The notes below the pieces were generated by a model. It ran no database searches. It was not told the origin of the DNA and saw only the letters and a list, made by a program, of their open reading frames with translations. From Butyricicoccus faecihominis (lineage in GTDB: Bacteria; Bacillota; Clostridia; Oscillospirales; Butyricicoccaceae): a stretch of DNA of 64,000 nucleotides. The stretch spans positions 1 through 64,000 of the forward strand of contig NZ_JANGCE010000006.1 of NCBI RefSeq assembly GCF_024462775.1. The letters are read 5' to 3'. The translations under genes were made by a program, and so were the position numbers. Positions within the stretch are counted from its first letter, which is position 1. Each line of letters opens with the position of its first letter. This document shows, piece after piece, positions 17,190 through 26,455 of this stretch.

Positions 17190-17219
17190 AATTACCCCAA
17201 AGGAAGGTGTGGTACCGAA

Positions 17220-19160
17220 TTGAAAGGCAAAATGAAAGGCTTTGGCCTTTACCTGATCATACTGGTGTTCCTGCTGGCGGGCGTCAGCTATGTGCTCAGC
17301 CAGTCGCAGAAGTCTGAGGAGATCCAGTATTCCGACGTTGTCCGCCTGTTTAAAGAGGAGCAAGTCGAAAAGGCCGTTGTAGACGAAAACCAGATCATCA
17401 CCATGCAGCTCAAGGACGGCTCGATGCGCTCCTTCGACCTTGGCGATTATGTGGGCGTTTTCCACGACGACCTCAAGCCCGAGCTGCTGGAGCAGATGGA
17501 AAACGGCACGCTGCAGGACTTCACGTACAAAACGCAAAATATCCCGTGGTGGGCCAGCTTTGTGCCCTACCTGATCCTCATCATCCTGCTCGGCGCGTTC
17601 TGGTATTTTATGATGAACAAGCAATCGGGCGGCGGCGGCAATCCGATGCAGTTCGGCAAGGCCCGCGCCAAGCTGGCGCAGGATGATAAGCGCAAGGTCA
17701 CGTTTGAAGATGTGGCGGGCGCGGACGAAGAGAAGGCCGAGCTGCAGGAGATCGTTGAATTTTTGAAAAATCCGCAAAAGTTTGTGCAGATTGGCGCGCG
17801 CATCCCCAAGGGCGTGCTGCTGGTGGGCCCTCCGGGCACCGGTAAAACGCTGATCGCAAGAGCGGTCGCGGGCGAGGCGGGCGTGCCCTTCCTTTCGATC
17901 TCGGGTTCGGACTTCGTCGAGCTGTATGTCGGCGTCGGTGCGAGCCGTGTGCGCGACCTGTTTGAGCAGGCCAAGAAAAACGCGCCCTCCATCGTCTTTA
18001 TCGATGAGATCGACGCGGTCGGCCGTCAGCGCGGCGCAGGCCTCGGCGGCGGACACGATGAACGCGAGCAAACGCTCAACCAGTTGCTCGTCGAGATGGA
18101 CGGTTTTGGCGCGAACGAAGGCGTCATCGTCATCGCGGCGACGAACCGGAAGGATATTCTGGACGGCGCGCTGCTCCGTCCGGGCCGTTTCGACCGGCAG
18201 GTCTACGTCGGCGCGCCTGACGTCAAGGGCCGCGAAGCCATTCTGAAGGTACACGCGCGCAATAAGCAGTTCGATCCGGACGTAAAGTTCGATTCGATCG
18301 CCAAGACGACGGCGGGTTTTACCGGCGCCGATCTGGAAAACCTGCTCAACGAGGCGGCGCTGCTTGCCGCGCGGCGCAATAAGAAATTCATTACGCTTGA
18401 AGAGATCGAGGAATCGCTCCTCAAGGTCGTTATGGGCGTGGAAAAGAAGACCCATATCATCACCGAGAAGGATAAAAAGCTGACCGCCTACCACGAAGCG
18501 GGTCACGCGGTCTGCTTCCACGTGCTGCCCACGCAGGACCCGGTGCACCATGTGACGATTATTCCGCGTTCCTCCGGCGCGGGCGGCTTCACCATGCCGC
18601 TGCCCGAGGAGGATCAGGCCTACCGCACCCGCGGCTATATGGAGGAATACATTATCGTATGCCTCGGCGGCCGTGTGGCGGAGCAGCTGGTGATGGATGA
18701 TATTTCGACCGGTGCGTACGGCGATATCAAGCAGGCCACGCAGATGGCGCGCGCCATGGTCACCAGCTACGGTATGAGCGACCGGATCGGCCCGATCGAT
18801 TACGCGGCGGACAACGGCGAGATCTTCCTTGGCCGCGACTTTGCGGCGGGCAAGGGCTATTCCGAGGTCAAGGCCGCCGAGATCGATGAGGAGATCCACC
18901 GCATCATCGAAGAGGCGCACCGCCGCTGCGAAAAGCTGCTTACCGAGCACCGCGAGGAAATGAAGCGCGTTGCCGAATATCTGATCCGCAATGAAACGAT
19001 GGATGGCGATGTGTTTAAGAAGGTCTACAACGGAGAGCTCGTACCGGATAAACAGGTCGGCGAAGACCTGCTGGAAGAGCTGAACAATGAAAAGACCGAG
19101 ACACAGGCAGAGGCTACCGTGATCACGCCCGAAGGCGAGCGGAAATCCAGCCAGCCGTAA
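17220..19160 (+). CDS. ftsH: ATP-dependent zinc metalloprotease FtsH
   Basis: This 646-residue membrane protease degrades misfolded and regulatory proteins. Helices near 8-26 and 117-135 flank a small external domain. The AAA core has Walker A GPPGTGKT near 203-210, Walker [12 protein letters not shown] and the second region of homology. The zinc site HEAGH is near 425, with the third ligand Asp downstream. I accept the TTG at 17220 (AAGGAAGGTG upstream); the ATG at 17232 is an alternative. The C-terminus is acidic and poorly conserved. A strong terminator follows. Confidence 0.96.
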   Translation: MKGKMKGFGLYLIILVFLLAGVSYVLSQSQKSEEIQYSDVVRLFKEEQVEKAVVDENQIITMQLKDGSMRSFDLGDYVGVFHDDLKPELLEQMENGTLQDFTYKTQNIPWWASFVPYLILIILLGAFWYFMMNKQSGGGGNPMQFGKARAKLAQDDKRKVTFEDVAGADEEKAELQEIVEFLKNPQKFVQIGARIPKGVLLVGPPGTGKTLIARAVAGEAGVPFLSISGSDFVELYVGVGASRVRDLFEQAKKNAPSIVFIDEIDAVGRQRGAGLGGGHDEREQTLNQLLVEMDGFGANEGVIVIAATNRKDILDGALLRPGRFDRQVYVGAPDVKGREAILKVHARNKQFDPDVKFDSIAKTTAGFTGADLENLLNEAALLAARRNKKFITLEEIEESLLKVVMGVEKKTHIITEKDKKLTAYHEAGHAVCFHVLPTQDPVHHVTIIPRSSGAGGFTMPLPEEDQAYRTRGYMEEYIIVCLGGRVAEQLVMDDISTGAYGDIKQATQMARAMVTSYGMSDRIGPIDYAADNGEIFLGRDFAAGKGYSEVKAAEIDEEIHRIIEEAHRRCEKLLTEHREEMKRVAEYLIRNETMDGDVFKKVYNGELVPDKQVGEDLLEELNNEKTETQAEATVITPEGERKSSQP

Positions 19161-19177
19161 AATATAACGTGCGAAAC

Positions 19178-19218
19178 GGGCGCGCGGCAGACCAAAGGGT
19201 TTGCCGCGCGCTTTTTCT
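19178..19218 (+). terminator. terminator of ftsH operon
   Basis: GCGCGCGGCA pairs with TGCCGCGCGC, followed by TTTTTCTATTT. Confidence 0.85.
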
Positions 19219-19241
19219 ATTTGGGAAGGGAGAGAAAAGCA

Positions 19242-20018
19242 GTGCCAAAAGAAGCAACCGGACAGGAGCGTTTTCCATACAGCGCGGAACAGGCACGTGA
19301 AAACCTGATACAAAGCATTAGCGTGGCCACGGATCTGCATCTTGACCGCTCGGCGCAGACGGAAAACGGCTATTCTTTAAACGTGCACGCGGATAAAGGG
19401 CGGTATTCCAATAAGGGAGAGTCGATCTCCATATGGATCGACCGGCTGGGTGCTGCGGAAACGCTGGTCCGCGTATCCTCGCGGTTGGAAGCCTCGCTGC
19501 AGTTAGCTGATTGGGGCAAAAATCAGGCGAATGTGGAGCGGGTGCTCTCCTTTGTCAAAGCGCCCATTTCAGCGGAAATCGAGACCGAGACCCGGAAACA
19601 CGATAAGCCCCAACGGCCAAAGGAGATTTTACCCTGCCGCTATTGCGGCGGTTATCCTTATCTGCAAAAGTCGTCAAGCGGCATGCTGTTTGTCTATGCG
19701 GACCGGATCGAGTACCATGTTGTCAAAAAGCAGTTTGCCATTCCCCTGCAGGATATCATCAGCGCGGAACTGTTCACGACCGAGCAGCTTTCTCAGCGCT
19801 TTACCGCCACGCGGCTGTTGGCGCTCGGCTTTCTGGCGTTCGCCGCGCCGAAGAAGGAGCGCAACGAATCGAGCGTTGTCACCGTCACCTATCGACTCGG
19901 CGGCATGGAAAACAAGTTGTTTCTCCGCGCGGATGAGAAAAGCCGTACCGGTCCAAGCATTCGTTTGCATGCCGCCATCCTGCGCGCCAAGGTGGAAAGC
20001 AATGCGGTGCAGGAATAA
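19242..20018 (+). CDS. unknown protein with CxxC knuckle and PH-like domain
   Basis: This 258-residue soluble protein starts at GTG 19242 (AAGGGAG 9 bases upstream); a TTG at 19221 is less likely. Three parts are seen: an alpha/beta N-terminal domain to about 105 (SAEQARENLIQS...NQANVERVLSFV), a short CRYCGGYPY knuckle near 132, and a C-terminal region with GMLFVYADRIEYH...IPLQDIISAELF that looks like a bacterial PH/GRAM-like fold. There is no signal peptide, only a weak hydrophobic patch (LLALGFLAFAA). It has no obvious operon partner. I cannot assign a function. Confidence 0.7.
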   Translation: MPKEATGQERFPYSAEQARENLIQSISVATDLHLDRSAQTENGYSLNVHADKGRYSNKGESISIWIDRLGAAETLVRVSSRLEASLQLADWGKNQANVERVLSFVKAPISAEIETETRKHDKPQRPKEILPCRYCGGYPYLQKSSSGMLFVYADRIEYHVVKKQFAIPLQDIISAELFTTEQLSQRFTATRLLALGFLAFAAPKKERNESSVVTVTYRLGGMENKLFLRADEKSRTGPSIRLHAAILRAKVESNAVQE

Positions 20019-20051
20019 AAGCGCATAGTAAAACTCCAATGTAAAAAGTTC

Positions 20052-20089
20052 TTGACATTTTGCTGAATAGGACATATAATACATATGTC
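20052..20089 (+). promoter_or_regulatory. consensus promoter with overlapping inverted-repeat operator
   Basis: TTGACA (20052-20057), 17 bp, TATAAT (20075-20080). A perfect inverted repeat GACATAT-AATAC-ATATGTC (20071-20089) covers the -10 box. Further TGACATTTTG and ATTTTGTCA blocks flank it at 20053-20062 and about 20103-20111. A repressor bound here would block RNA polymerase; the downstream XRE protein is the natural candidate. Confidence 0.75.
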
Positions 20090-20124
20090 AAAACAATTTA
20101 ACATTTTGTCAGGAGGATTAGAGA

Positions 20125-20568
20125 ATGAGATATGTGGCTTTTATTGCGATACCCTGCTTATTGCTGGGCTTGTCCTTTGGTTTTGCGTATTGGATCAGGA
20201 AGGGAAAGTCCGAACGGGCAAGATCGGTCGCGGAGCGCTTCGGTGTGACCAAAATGGATGAAATGGAACGTGTGATACAGTATAAAGCGGTGGTGATCGC
20301 CTATAATGTCATGTTATTTGGTTTGCTTGGCTGTACATTTTACAGTTCCTTTGTCAAACGGGAGGCCTTGCCGCTCTCGAATCTCGTGCTGCTGCTCGGC
20401 TTACTGACACAAGGCACCGCGACGCTCGTGCTGCGCTATCGTAATACGAAAGGCGACGAGGAATACCGGCCGTATGCACCTTGGAAAACGCTGCTCTGGA
20501 TTGTCGGCATTGCCGCGCTGATCGGCATATTGGGTGGCCTGCTGACAATCGCTGGTCTAGCTTTGTAA
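20125..20568 (+). CDS. four-helix membrane protein of an XRE-linked pair
   Basis: This 147-residue membrane protein has helices near 5-23, 58-77, 84-104 and 121-145. A charged cytoplasmic stretch between the first two (RKGKSERARSVAERFGVTKMDEME) resembles small DUF2178/DUF3169-type proteins found next to XRE regulators in Firmicutes. GGAGG precedes the ATG at 20125. The XRE gene starts 20 bp after its stop. Its role is unknown; the family link is tentative. Confidence 0.7.
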   Translation: MRYVAFIAIPCLLLGLSFGFAYWIRKGKSERARSVAERFGVTKMDEMERVIQYKAVVIAYNVMLFGLLGCTFYSSFVKREALPLSNLVLLLGLLTQGTATLVLRYRNTKGDEEYRPYAPWKTLLWIVGIAALIGILGGLLTIAGLAL

Positions 20569-20588
20569 GCAAAGGGAGGCGGCTGCTT

Positions 20589-20783
20589 ATGCGAAACAAT
20601 ATTAAAGAGCTGCGCAAGGCGAAGGGGCTGCGGCAGGAGGACATGGCAAATCTGCTCGGCGTATCGCGTCAGACCGTTGTGGCCATGGAAAACAACAAAT
20701 ACGATCCCACGCTGGAGCTGGCCATGAAGGTCGCGCGTCTGCTGGAACGGCCGGTGGAAAGCATTTTCTTTTTAGATGCATAA
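20589..20783 (+). CDS. small XRE-family transcriptional regulator
   Basis: This 64-residue helix-turn-helix protein is a minimal Cro/C1-type DNA-binding domain. It starts MRNNIKELRKAKGLRQED and has the recognition region VSRQTVVAMENNKYDPTLE and the common C-terminal RPVESIFFLD. The ATG at 20589 has GGAGG 9 bases upstream; a longer upstream frame is not supported. It is cotranscribed with the membrane protein and followed by a terminator. It probably represses the shared promoter at 20052-20089. Confidence 0.88.
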   Translation: MRNNIKELRKAKGLRQEDMANLLGVSRQTVVAMENNKYDPTLELAMKVARLLERPVESIFFLDA

Positions 20784-20802
20784 CTGCATAACGATGATTG
20801 AA

Positions 20803-20838
20803 TAAAAAGCTGGCGACCATTGGTCGCCAGCTTTTTCA
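20803..20838. terminator. bidirectional terminator
   Basis: AAAAAGCTGGCGACCA/TGGTCGCCAGCTTTTT lies between the convergent XRE and NSS transporter genes and is usable on both strands. Confidence 0.88.
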
Positions 20839-20845
20839 TGAGTTT

Positions 20846-22168
20846 TTATCCGATACCGCCGTAAATGAAGCTGCAAATAACCACAGCGGCGGCCAAAAAT
20901 ACATAGACATACTTGGCGAGAAACCCGAAGGAGCGGGAGAGGGGCTTGTCGCGGCCCTGCATCAGCTCTTCCTTTACCTTGGTCACGCCGAGCACCCAGT
21001 AGATGATGATCGCGCCGAGCACCGCGCCGATCGGGACGACATAGATCGTGATCGCGTCCATCCACGCGCCCATGTAGGGCTCGTATTCGATGAACAGGCC
21101 GACGATAAGGGTGGCCAGCGCCGCGAGCAGTACGGCGGTCTTTCGTTTAAGGCCAAGGCGGGTCTGGGCGGCTTCGGATACCGCTTCCAGCATGTTGGCC
21201 AGCGAGGTGATGCCCGCGAACAGCACCGAAATAAAGAAAAGGAAAGCGAATAACCGGCCTGCGGGCATTTGCTGGAATACGCGGGGCAGGGTAATGAACA
21301 GCAGCTTGGGACCGGCCTGCGGATCAAGGCCAAAGGCGAAAACCGCCGGAATGACCGCAAAGCCCGCCAGCATGGCGGCGCAGGTATCGAGCACCGCGGT
21401 CATGACCGAGGAATGCACGATGTCCTCCTTTTTGGACAGGTACGAACCGTAGATAATCATGCCTGACCCCGTGACCGAAAGTGAGAAGAAGGCCTGTCCC
21501 ATGGCCATGATCCAGGTTTCCGGGCTCTTCAGATAGCTCCAATCCGGTACGAGCAGGTATTTATAGCCCTCGAACGCGCCGGGCAGAAAAACGACGCGCA
21601 CCGCGATTACAAGGAACAGAATGAAGAAAGCGGGCATCATCACCTTATTGATCTTCTCAATGCCGCTTGAAATACCAAAAATGAGGATGGCTGCCGTGAT
21701 GACCACGACGACGATGTGCCATGGCACGCTGGAGAGGTGTGCGCCGCTCATCTGGCCGAAGAAGGTCTCGGGTTCGGTGTTCATCAGCGTGCCGGTCAGC
21801 GCGCCCGCCGCCGAGCGGACCACCCAGCCGACGATGATGGCGTAGCCGATCGCGATGCCGAGCGAGCCGAAAAGCGGAATCGCGCCTAGAATAGAGCCGC
21901 CCTTTTTGCCGCGCGACTTTACCGCGTAGTCGTACGAGCCGATCGGGCCGGTGCCGGTCAGGCGGCCTAGGGCAAATTCACCCGATAGGCCGACATAGCC
22001 GAACAGGGCGACGAATAGAAGATAAGGAATCAGGAAGGCCGCGCCGCCGTATTGTCCGGTGCGGTAAGGAAAAAGCCAAATGTTTCCCATGCCGACCGCC
22101 GAGCCGACCGCCGCAAGCACGAAGCCGATCTTGGAGGAAAAAGTGCCGTTACCGTTTTTTTGTTGCAT
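20846..22168 (-). CDS. sodium-dependent transporter, NSS/SNF family
   Basis: This 440-residue, 11-12 helix inner-membrane symporter of the LeuT fold probably carries an amino acid or amine with Na+. The signature helix 1 is near the N-terminus (GFVLAAVGSAVGMGNIWLFPY), and FFSLSVTGSGMIIYGSYL forms the helix 6 region. It is of normal bacterial length, with an ATG at 22168 and a GAG-type site. It is a single gene convergent with the XRE gene. The substrate is not predictable from what I see. Confidence 0.9.
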   Translation of the reverse strand: MQQKNGNGTFSSKIGFVLAAVGSAVGMGNIWLFPYRTGQYGGAAFLIPYLLFVALFGYVGLSGEFALGRLTGTGPIGSYDYAVKSRGKKGGSILGAIPLFGSLGIAIGYAIIVGWVVRSAAGALTGTLMNTEPETFFGQMSGAHLSSVPWHIVVVVITAAILIFGISSGIEKINKVMMPAFFILFLVIAVRVVFLPGAFEGYKYLLVPDWSYLKSPETWIMAMGQAFFSLSVTGSGMIIYGSYLSKKEDIVHSSVMTAVLDTCAAMLAGFAVIPAVFAFGLDPQAGPKLLFITLPRVFQQMPAGRLFAFLFFISVLFAGITSLANMLEAVSEAAQTRLGLKRKTAVLLAALATLIVGLFIEYEPYMGAWMDAITIYVVPIGAVLGAIIIYWVLGVTKVKEELMQGRDKPLSRSFGFLAKYVYVFLAAAVVICSFIYGGIG

Positions 22169-22360
22169 GTTTCTTTACTCTCCGATTTTATTTGTCACAA
22201 GCTTTTATATTATACCACAGATATTGTGCAAAAGACCATATACGAATTCCATAGAAATAAAGGTTACGCTTTGGCGGGTGCGTGCGTCCGGCGGACAGGG
22301 CGCTTTGTCATATTTGTCAAAAGGAATTGCGGAAAATGAAGAAATTTATCAGATATTCCC

Positions 22361-22389
22361 TTGCTTTGTGGCACGCGGTATGGTATGCT
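22361..22389 (+). promoter_or_regulatory. promoter of the ACT-protein/hom/thrB group
   Basis: TTGCTT (22361-22366), 17 bp, TATGCT (22384-22389), about 45 bp upstream of the ACT-domain gene. Confidence 0.55.
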
Positions 22390-22400
22390 ATTGAAGCGTG

Positions 22401-22420
22401 AAAAAGACACTTGTCTTTTT
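22401..22420 (+). promoter_or_regulatory. perfect inverted repeat in the leader of the ACT-domain gene
   Basis: AAAAAGACA-CT-TGTCTTTTT lies just downstream of the predicted start of transcription and just before the GGGAGG site. It could be an operator or a small hairpin near the ribosome site. Confidence 0.5.
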
Positions 22421-22434
22421 AGGGAGGACAACGC

Positions 22435-22875
22435 ATGGTAAAACCGAAGTATTATCTGGTGGAGCGCTCGCTGCTGCCCGAAGTGTTCCAGCGCGTGATC
22501 GAAGCGAACGAAGCGTTCGCCTCCGGCAAAGCCGCCACGGCGAGCGAAGCCGCTAAGATCGCGGGTCTGTCGCGCAGCGCGTATTATAAGTATAAGGATG
22601 GCGTGCGGCCTTTCTTTGAGGTAACGACCGATCGGATCGTCACCTTTCATTTCATGCTGCACGATCAGCCCGGCGTGCTTTCCAGCATTCTGGGGCTGAT
22701 GGCGCGTTCCGGCGCCAACCTGCTGACCGTGAACCAGTCCATTCCCATGCGCGGGCAGGCTTCCGTGACGATCGCGGCCCGCACGGGTGAAATGAAATAT
22801 TCGGTGGAAGAGCTGATGCACCGCGCGGAAGCGCTCGACGGCGTCGGTAAGGTAGAAATCCTGGCCTCTGAGTGA
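22435..22875 (+). CDS. ACT-domain protein, PheB/UPF0735 family
   Basis: This 146-residue protein has an N-terminal helical/HTH-like part (SEAAKIAGLSRSAYYKYKDGV, about 38-58) and a C-terminal ACT domain from about 70 (TFHFMLHDQPGVLSSILGLM). The family binds amino acids through ACT and is often encoded just before homoserine dehydrogenase, as here (47-bp gap), suggesting regulation of aspartate-family synthesis. GGGAGG precedes the ATG. It is probably a transcriptional or enzyme regulator; no catalytic motif is seen. Confidence 0.88.
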   Translation: MVKPKYYLVERSLLPEVFQRVIEANEAFASGKAATASEAAKIAGLSRSAYYKYKDGVRPFFEVTTDRIVTFHFMLHDQPGVLSSILGLMARSGANLLTVNQSIPMRGQASVTIAARTGEMKYSVEELMHRAEALDGVGKVEILASE

Positions 22876-22922
22876 ACGATGGGGGAGGCACAACATAGAT
22901 ATTCCGGGAGGAGCATAGAAAG

Positions 22923-24134
22923 ATGATTAAAGCAGCTATTATGGGCCACGGCACGGTCGGCTCGGGCGTATATGAGGTGTTCGAGATGAACGCCGAAAAG
23001 ATCGCGCGCGTCGTCGGCGAGCCGGTCGAGGTGAAATATGTGCTCGATCTGCGCGATTTTTCCGCGTTGCCCTATGGTCATAAATTCGTGACCGATTTCG
23101 CGGTGATCGAAAACGATCCGGAGATCTCGGTCGTGGCCGAGGTCATGGGCGGCGTAGGCGCGGCCTACCAGTTTACCAAGCGCTGCCTCGAAGCGGGCAA
23201 AAGCGTGTGCACGTCCAATAAGGAGCTCGTCGCCACACACGGCGAGGAGCTGCTCCGCATTGCGGAGGAGCATGGCGTAAATTACATGTTTGAAGCGTCG
23301 GTCGGCGGCGGCATCCCGATCATCCGCCCCATGCTGCAATGTCTGGCCGCGAATGAATTTAACGAGATCTGCGGTATTTTAAACGGTACGACCAACTATA
23401 TTTTAACGCAGATGATCCACAACGGCGTTCGGTTTGAGGATGCGCTGCGGCAGGCGCAGGAATCCGGCTATGCGGAAAAGGACCCGACCGCCGACATCGA
23501 GGGACACGACGCCTGCCGTAAGATCTGCATCCTGTCCGATCTGGCCTTTGGCGATAAGTTTGATCCGGACGCGGTCAGCTGCGAGGGCATCACCAAGATC
23601 ACGCTCGAGGACGTTGCCAACGCCGACAAGCTCGGCTGCGTTATCAAGCTGCTGGGCCGCGCGGTGCGATGCGAGGACGGCACGGCTTACGCCTACGTCG
23701 CGCCGCACCTGATCCATAAGGAAAGCCCGCTGGCCGCTGTGGAGGACGTGTTCAACGCCATCATGGTGGACGGCAACGCTACCGGCGAAGTGATGTTCTA
23801 CGGCAAGGGCGCGGGCAAGCTCGCGACCGCCTCCGCCGTCGCGGCGGATATGCTGGACTCTATCGAGCACGCGGATCACCGCCGCCGCATCATGTGGGGC
23901 GATGGCTCTAAGAATCTGCTCCGCCCGATCGATTCGCTGCAAAGCGCGTGGTATGTCCGCTTCAAGGGCGCTTCCGCCGACGCGGAAGCGGTTTTGCCGG
24001 TCGAGAGCGTATCCGAACCGGTGCAGGGCGTGGTCGTCGTGCGCACCCGCAAGCTCTCCACCGCCGATATGGCGAAAAAGGCGAGCGAGCTGGCCCAAAA
24101 GGGGCAGGTGCTCGCGGCCATGCGTATGCTGTAA
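22923..24134 (+). CDS. hom: homoserine dehydrogenase
   Basis: This 403-residue NAD(P)H enzyme reduces aspartate semialdehyde to homoserine. The nucleotide loop GHGTVGSGV is at 9-17. The catalytic domain includes NGTTNYILTQM near 154 and the Lys/Asp-bearing GYAEKDPTADIEGHDA stretch near 181-196. A C-terminal segment from about 340 looks like a compact ACT domain, so feedback control by threonine is likely. GGGAGGAG precedes the ATG. thrB follows after 18 bp. Confidence 0.95.
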   Translation: MIKAAIMGHGTVGSGVYEVFEMNAEKIARVVGEPVEVKYVLDLRDFSALPYGHKFVTDFAVIENDPEISVVAEVMGGVGAAYQFTKRCLEAGKSVCTSNKELVATHGEELLRIAEEHGVNYMFEASVGGGIPIIRPMLQCLAANEFNEICGILNGTTNYILTQMIHNGVRFEDALRQAQESGYAEKDPTADIEGHDACRKICILSDLAFGDKFDPDAVSCEGITKITLEDVANADKLGCVIKLLGRAVRCEDGTAYAYVAPHLIHKESPLAAVEDVFNAIMVDGNATGEVMFYGKGAGKLATASAVAADMLDSIEHADHRRRIMWGDGSKNLLRPIDSLQSAWYVRFKGASADAEAVLPVESVSEPVQGVVVVRTRKLSTADMAKKASELAQKGQVLAAMRML

Positions 24135-24152
24135 CGGGAAAGGGGAAAAGGC

Positions 24153-25043
24153 ATGGTTCGTATCACCGTTCCCGCAACGAGCGCCAATATGGGCTCGGGC
24201 TATGATTCCATCGGCATTGCGCTGGAGCTTTACAACATCATCGACATCGAGGAATCCGATCACATCGAGATTTCGGATAAAAACGGCGCGCATGTGCCGA
24301 AGGACGCGCGCAACCTGATCTACCAGTGCGCCAAGCGCGTCTATGACGAATGCGGCAAGCCGCTTTCCGGCCTGCGTATTCTGGAGGACTGCGCCATTCC
24401 GCAAACACGCGGTCTGGGCTCGTCCTCGGCGTGCACGGTCGCGGGCATCATGGGCGCGAACGCGCTGCTTGGCGATCCGCTCGACCGGCAGGCCGTAATC
24501 GATTTGGCCGCGACGATCGAGGGGCACCCGGATAATTCCACCCCCGCCATTTTGGGCGGCTTTTGCGTGGCCCTGCTGGAAAACGGCCATGTGCACCATG
24601 TGCGCGTGCCCGTGCACGGCGCGATTGATTTTATCGTATTCATCCCGGATTTTAAGCTTTCCACGGAAAAGGCGCGCGCCGCGCTGCCGAAAACGATCGA
24701 CCACCGCGACGCGGTGTTTAATTTAGCGCGCGCCGCGCTGCTCGCCGGCTCGCTCACCACCGGCAAACTGGAAAATTTGGACGTCGCCACCGGCGACTGC
24801 CTGCACCAGCCCTATCGTTTTCCGCTGATCGAGGGCGGCCTCGATCTCACGCGAGACGCGAAGGAGCTGGGCGCGCTGGGCGCGTACATATCGGGCGCCG
24901 GCCCGTCCATCATTGCGATCAACTACAAGGGCGACCGCGATTATATCGCGCGCGCCGAAGCGCTTTGCAAGGAAAAATACCCGCATTGGAAGCCCCAGCT
25001 CTTGCGCTGCGACGAAGTCGGCGCGGTCGTGAAGCGGCTTTAA
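24153..25043 (+). CDS. thrB: homoserine kinase
   Basis: This 296-residue GHMP-family kinase phosphorylates homoserine on the way to threonine. The GHMP ATP loop is PQTRGLGSSSACTVAGI near 89-105, with the N-terminal VPATSANMGSGYDSIG and the C-terminal SGAGPSIIAI motif. It is cotranscribed with hom. No threonine synthase gene is present in this window. A short GC-rich repeat follows. Confidence 0.94.
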   Translation: MVRITVPATSANMGSGYDSIGIALELYNIIDIEESDHIEISDKNGAHVPKDARNLIYQCAKRVYDECGKPLSGLRILEDCAIPQTRGLGSSSACTVAGIMGANALLGDPLDRQAVIDLAATIEGHPDNSTPAILGGFCVALLENGHVHHVRVPVHGAIDFIVFIPDFKLSTEKARAALPKTIDHRDAVFNLARAALLAGSLTTGKLENLDVATGDCLHQPYRFPLIEGGLDLTRDAKELGALGAYISGAGPSIIAINYKGDRDYIARAEALCKEKYPHWKPQLLRCDEVGAVVKRL

Positions 25044-25045
25044 GT

Positions 25046-25100
25046 GACGGTAACCGTCTCGGGCGGGGCGACCCGCTCACGCGGCCCAAGGCGGCGTGAA
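25046..25100. repeat. short GC-rich palindromic patch between thrB and lysC
   Basis: GACGGTAACCGTC and GGGCGGGGCGACCCGC are self-complementary and resemble the blocks at 324-430 and 5762-5880. No gene is seen. Confidence 0.35.
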
Positions 25101-25154
25101 TAAAAACGCTGGTTTTTATTTGGGATGAGTATAAGGAGGATAAGGTACAAAGTT

Positions 25155-26363
25155 ATGAGTCTGATTGTACAAAAGTTCGGCGGCAGCTCGGTTGCCAACA
25201 CCGAACGGCTGAAAAACGTCGCGGATATCGTGACCAGCACCGCGCAGGCGGGCAACCAAGTGGTCGTGGTGGTATCCGCGCAGGGCGACACCACGGATGA
25301 TCTGATCGAGCGCGCGGCCGAGCTGAACGAAAGCCCGTCCAAGCGCGAAATGGACGTTCTGCTCAATACCGGCGAAATGATCTCGATGTCGCTGCTGGCC
25401 ATGGCGATCCAGAAGCTGGGCCACGCGGTGGTATCGCTGACCGGCTGGCAGATCGGTCTGGAGACCGACAGCAACTATTCCGACGCGCGCATCAAGCGCC
25501 TCGCGGGCGACCGGCTCAAGGCCGAGCTGGACAACGGACATATCGTGATCGTCGCGGGCTTCCAAGGCCTGAACAAGATGGGCGATCTGACCACGCTGGG
25601 CCGCGGCGGCTCGGATACGACGGCGGTCGCCATCGCGGCAACGCTGGGCGCCGATCTTTGCCAGATTTATACCGATGTGGACGGTGTGTACACCGCCGAT
25701 CCCCGCGTCGTACCGGGCGCGCGCAAGCTCGACGCGATCACTTATGATGAAATGCTGGAGCTGGCCAGTCTGGGCGCGCAGGTGCTGCATAACCGCAGCG
25801 TAGAAATGGCAAAGAAGTATAACGTCGACCTCGAAGTCGTTTCCAGCTTTACCCGTAATCCGGGTACCAAAGTCAAGGAGGGCTCTAACATGGAAAAGTT
25901 GAATGTAAGCGGCGTAGCCCGCGATAATAAATGCGCGCGTGTGGCCATTATCAATGTGGACGATACGCCCGGCACCGCGTTTAAGGTGTTTTCTCTCATG
26001 GCCAAGCACAAGGTCAACGTCGATATCATTTTGCAGGCGGTGGGCCGCGACAATAAAAAGTCCATCTCCTTCACCATCCCGCAGGACGACGCGGAGCGCG
26101 TCGGCAAGATCCTGCGCGATAATGCCGCGATGCTGGGTTATGAGGATGTCTCCATCTCCACGCGCGTGGCCAAGGTGTCCATCGTCGGCGCGGGCATGGC
26201 CTCTAATTCCGGCGTTGCCGCCAAGATGTTTGAAGCGCTTGCCATGGCGGGCATCAATATCCGTATGATCTCCACCTCTGAGATCAAGATCTCCGTCCTG
26301 ATCAATGAAGAGGACAGCGAAAAGGCGGTCAAGGTCATTCATGAGCAGTTCTTTGGTGAATAA
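25155..26363 (+). CDS. lysC: aspartate kinase
   Basis: This 402-residue enzyme makes aspartyl phosphate, the first step to lysine, threonine and methionine. The family start MSLIVQKFGGSSVAN is followed by the kinase domain with GRGGSDTTAVA near 155 and two C-terminal ACT domains (VNVDIILQAV, INIRMISTSEIKISVL), so feedback control is expected. I choose the ATG at 25155 to give the canonical N-terminus; GGAGG is about 15 bases upstream, rather far. The frame start at 25125 has no ribosome site. It lies downstream of hom-thrB. Confidence 0.95.
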   Translation: MSLIVQKFGGSSVANTERLKNVADIVTSTAQAGNQVVVVVSAQGDTTDDLIERAAELNESPSKREMDVLLNTGEMISMSLLAMAIQKLGHAVVSLTGWQIGLETDSNYSDARIKRLAGDRLKAELDNGHIVIVAGFQGLNKMGDLTTLGRGGSDTTAVAIAATLGADLCQIYTDVDGVYTADPRVVPGARKLDAITYDEMLELASLGAQVLHNRSVEMAKKYNVDLEVVSSFTRNPGTKVKEGSNMEKLNVSGVARDNKCARVAIINVDDTPGTAFKVFSLMAKHKVNVDIILQAVGRDNKKSISFTIPQDDAERVGKILRDNAAMLGYEDVSISTRVAKVSIVGAGMASNSGVAAKMFEALAMAGINIRMISTSEIKISVLINEEDSEKAVKVIHEQFFGE

Positions 26364-26391
26364 AGACATTGATATTTTTATAACGATTTCG

Positions 26392-26420
26392 TTGACAAGT
26401 GCTTTGCGCCACGCTATAAT
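26392..26420 (+). promoter_or_regulatory. perfect consensus promoter of the 62-residue protein
   Basis: TTGACA (26392-26397), 17 bp, TATAAT (26415-26420), 36 bp upstream of the ATG. It is one of the two exact consensus vegetative promoters with TTGACA and TATAAT that do not overlap an obvious operator in the window (the other drives glnN). Confidence 0.85.
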
Positions 26421-26455
26421 AGAAATGTAACGAAGCGTAAAAAAGGAGGAACCTC

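Noticed and set aside
17160-19340. 726-codon frame opposite ftsH
   Set aside because: It mirrors ftsH almost exactly; ftsH has all catalytic motifs in the other strand.
25125-25154. Upstream ATG for lysC
   Set aside because: The ATG at 25125 precedes the GGAGG site, and the added residues are not part of the conserved N-terminus.
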